64,000 bases of DNA. Source: Candidatus Altimarinota bacterium (GTDB lineage: Bacteria; Patescibacteriota; Gracilibacteria; BD1-5; UBA6164). Each line of letters starts with the position of its first letter. Position 1 is the first letter of the stretch. The stretch is taken from NCBI GenBank assembly GCA_013350285.1, contig JAAXWG010000004.1, forward strand, positions 62,001 to 126,000, given 5' to 3'. The position numbers were made by a program, and so were the translations under genes. The notes under the pieces were generated by a model. It was not told where the DNA came from. It saw only the letters and a program-made list of their open reading frames with translations, and did not search any database. Below are positions 63,655 to 64,000 of this stretch, in pieces.

Positions 63655-64000
63655 ATGGAAGATAAAATTAATGATTGAGATATTCTTGCATCTCTTGATT
63701 TGAATACAGAAAATGAATCAAAAGAAACAAATTATGAAGAAGTTGTTGCTTCTTATAATGAAAACAAAAACTTTGAAGATGTTTTTTGAGTTTCAGATTT
63801 TGCTATAAGTTGAGAAGAACAAGAACAGATATTACAAAATACTTTTTCTTGAGAATGAGAAAATGAGGAAAAGATTTGAGAAAAAAATTTTTTTGAAAAA
63901 CTAAAATCTCTTTTTCATTTTACCACAGGGTATGCTTTTACTTCAGCAATTATATTTGTAGTTTTACTTCTTTTTTCAAATTACAATGCTTATTATAATA
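63655..64000 (+). CDS. Membrane protein with acidic N-terminus (partial)
   Basis: 115 residues are visible before the window ends. About 80 acidic residues (many Glu/Asn, several UGA glycines) precede a basic-hydrophobic segment (KLKSLFHFTTGYAFTSAIIFVVLLLF) that looks like the first membrane helix. The rest is outside the window. Function unknown. Confidence 0.65.

Noticed and set aside
1-64000. Many genes look broken (pseudogenes) if TGA is a stop
   Set aside because: All breaks are TGA at Gly positions, so they are recoding, not decay.

Overview
This is a very AT-rich bacterial segment that only makes sense if UGA is read as glycine (genetic code 25). Under the standard code nearly every gene is cut into pieces by TGA. 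Reading TGA as Gly restores full-length proteins with intact motifs, for example the ComM Walker A loop, in which one essential glycine is a TGA. That code, together with compact overlapping genes and small family-level gene versions, points to Candidatus Absconditabacteria (SR1) or Gracilibacteria (BD1-5) in the Candidate Phyla Radiation (CPR). All coordinates below are for UGA-through reading frames. No rRNA, CRISPR array, transposase or integrase was found. One tRNA, tRNA-Gln(CUG), is present.

Layout. 1-7060 (+): a homoserine dehydrogenase between two copies of a GC-rich repeat, then a lipoprotein, DNA polymerase III delta-prime, ComM, a hypothetical, an MFS transporter and RlmH. 7130-24900 (-): an accessory region with six large paralogous cysteine-rich solenoid proteins interleaved with an EamA transporter, class I ribonucleotide reductase (nrdA, nrdB), a GIY-YIG nuclease-family gene and a LysE-type exporter. 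24990-31100: a dipeptidase, a DUF4037 nucleotidyltransferase-like protein, a methyltransferase, a NUDIX hydrolase and small unknowns. 31260-37720 (+): htpG with a CIRCE-like operator, a secreted protein with an internal 303-bp duplication, a two-component system and a second homoserine dehydrogenase. 37716-46430 (mostly -): a SulP transporter, a 1016-residue left-handed beta-helix protein, photolyase, a PrsW-like protease and a TraB-like protein. 46500-51920 (+): a VirB2-like small membrane protein and a type IV pilus/pseudopilin operon. 52030-59165: HU, an anti-sigma-like ATPase, FtsQ-like protein, RbfA, S21, a U32 peptidase, the L10 leader with rplJ-rplL, tRNA-Gln and an aldehyde dehydrogenase. 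59329-64000: a GmrSD-like DUF262 protein, a HAD phosphatase, a degenerate MBL-like protein, a NUDIX hydrolase and the start of a membrane protein.

The most unusual content is the cysteine-rich solenoid family. Its members have nearly identical termini, divergent Cys-rich middles built on a 12-residue C-x8-C-x2 repeat, and several kinds of palindromic DNA repeat inserted in frame at the same protein positions. UGA usage is also very uneven: most glycines of the aldehyde dehydrogenase are UGA, whereas rplL and one unknown gene have none.
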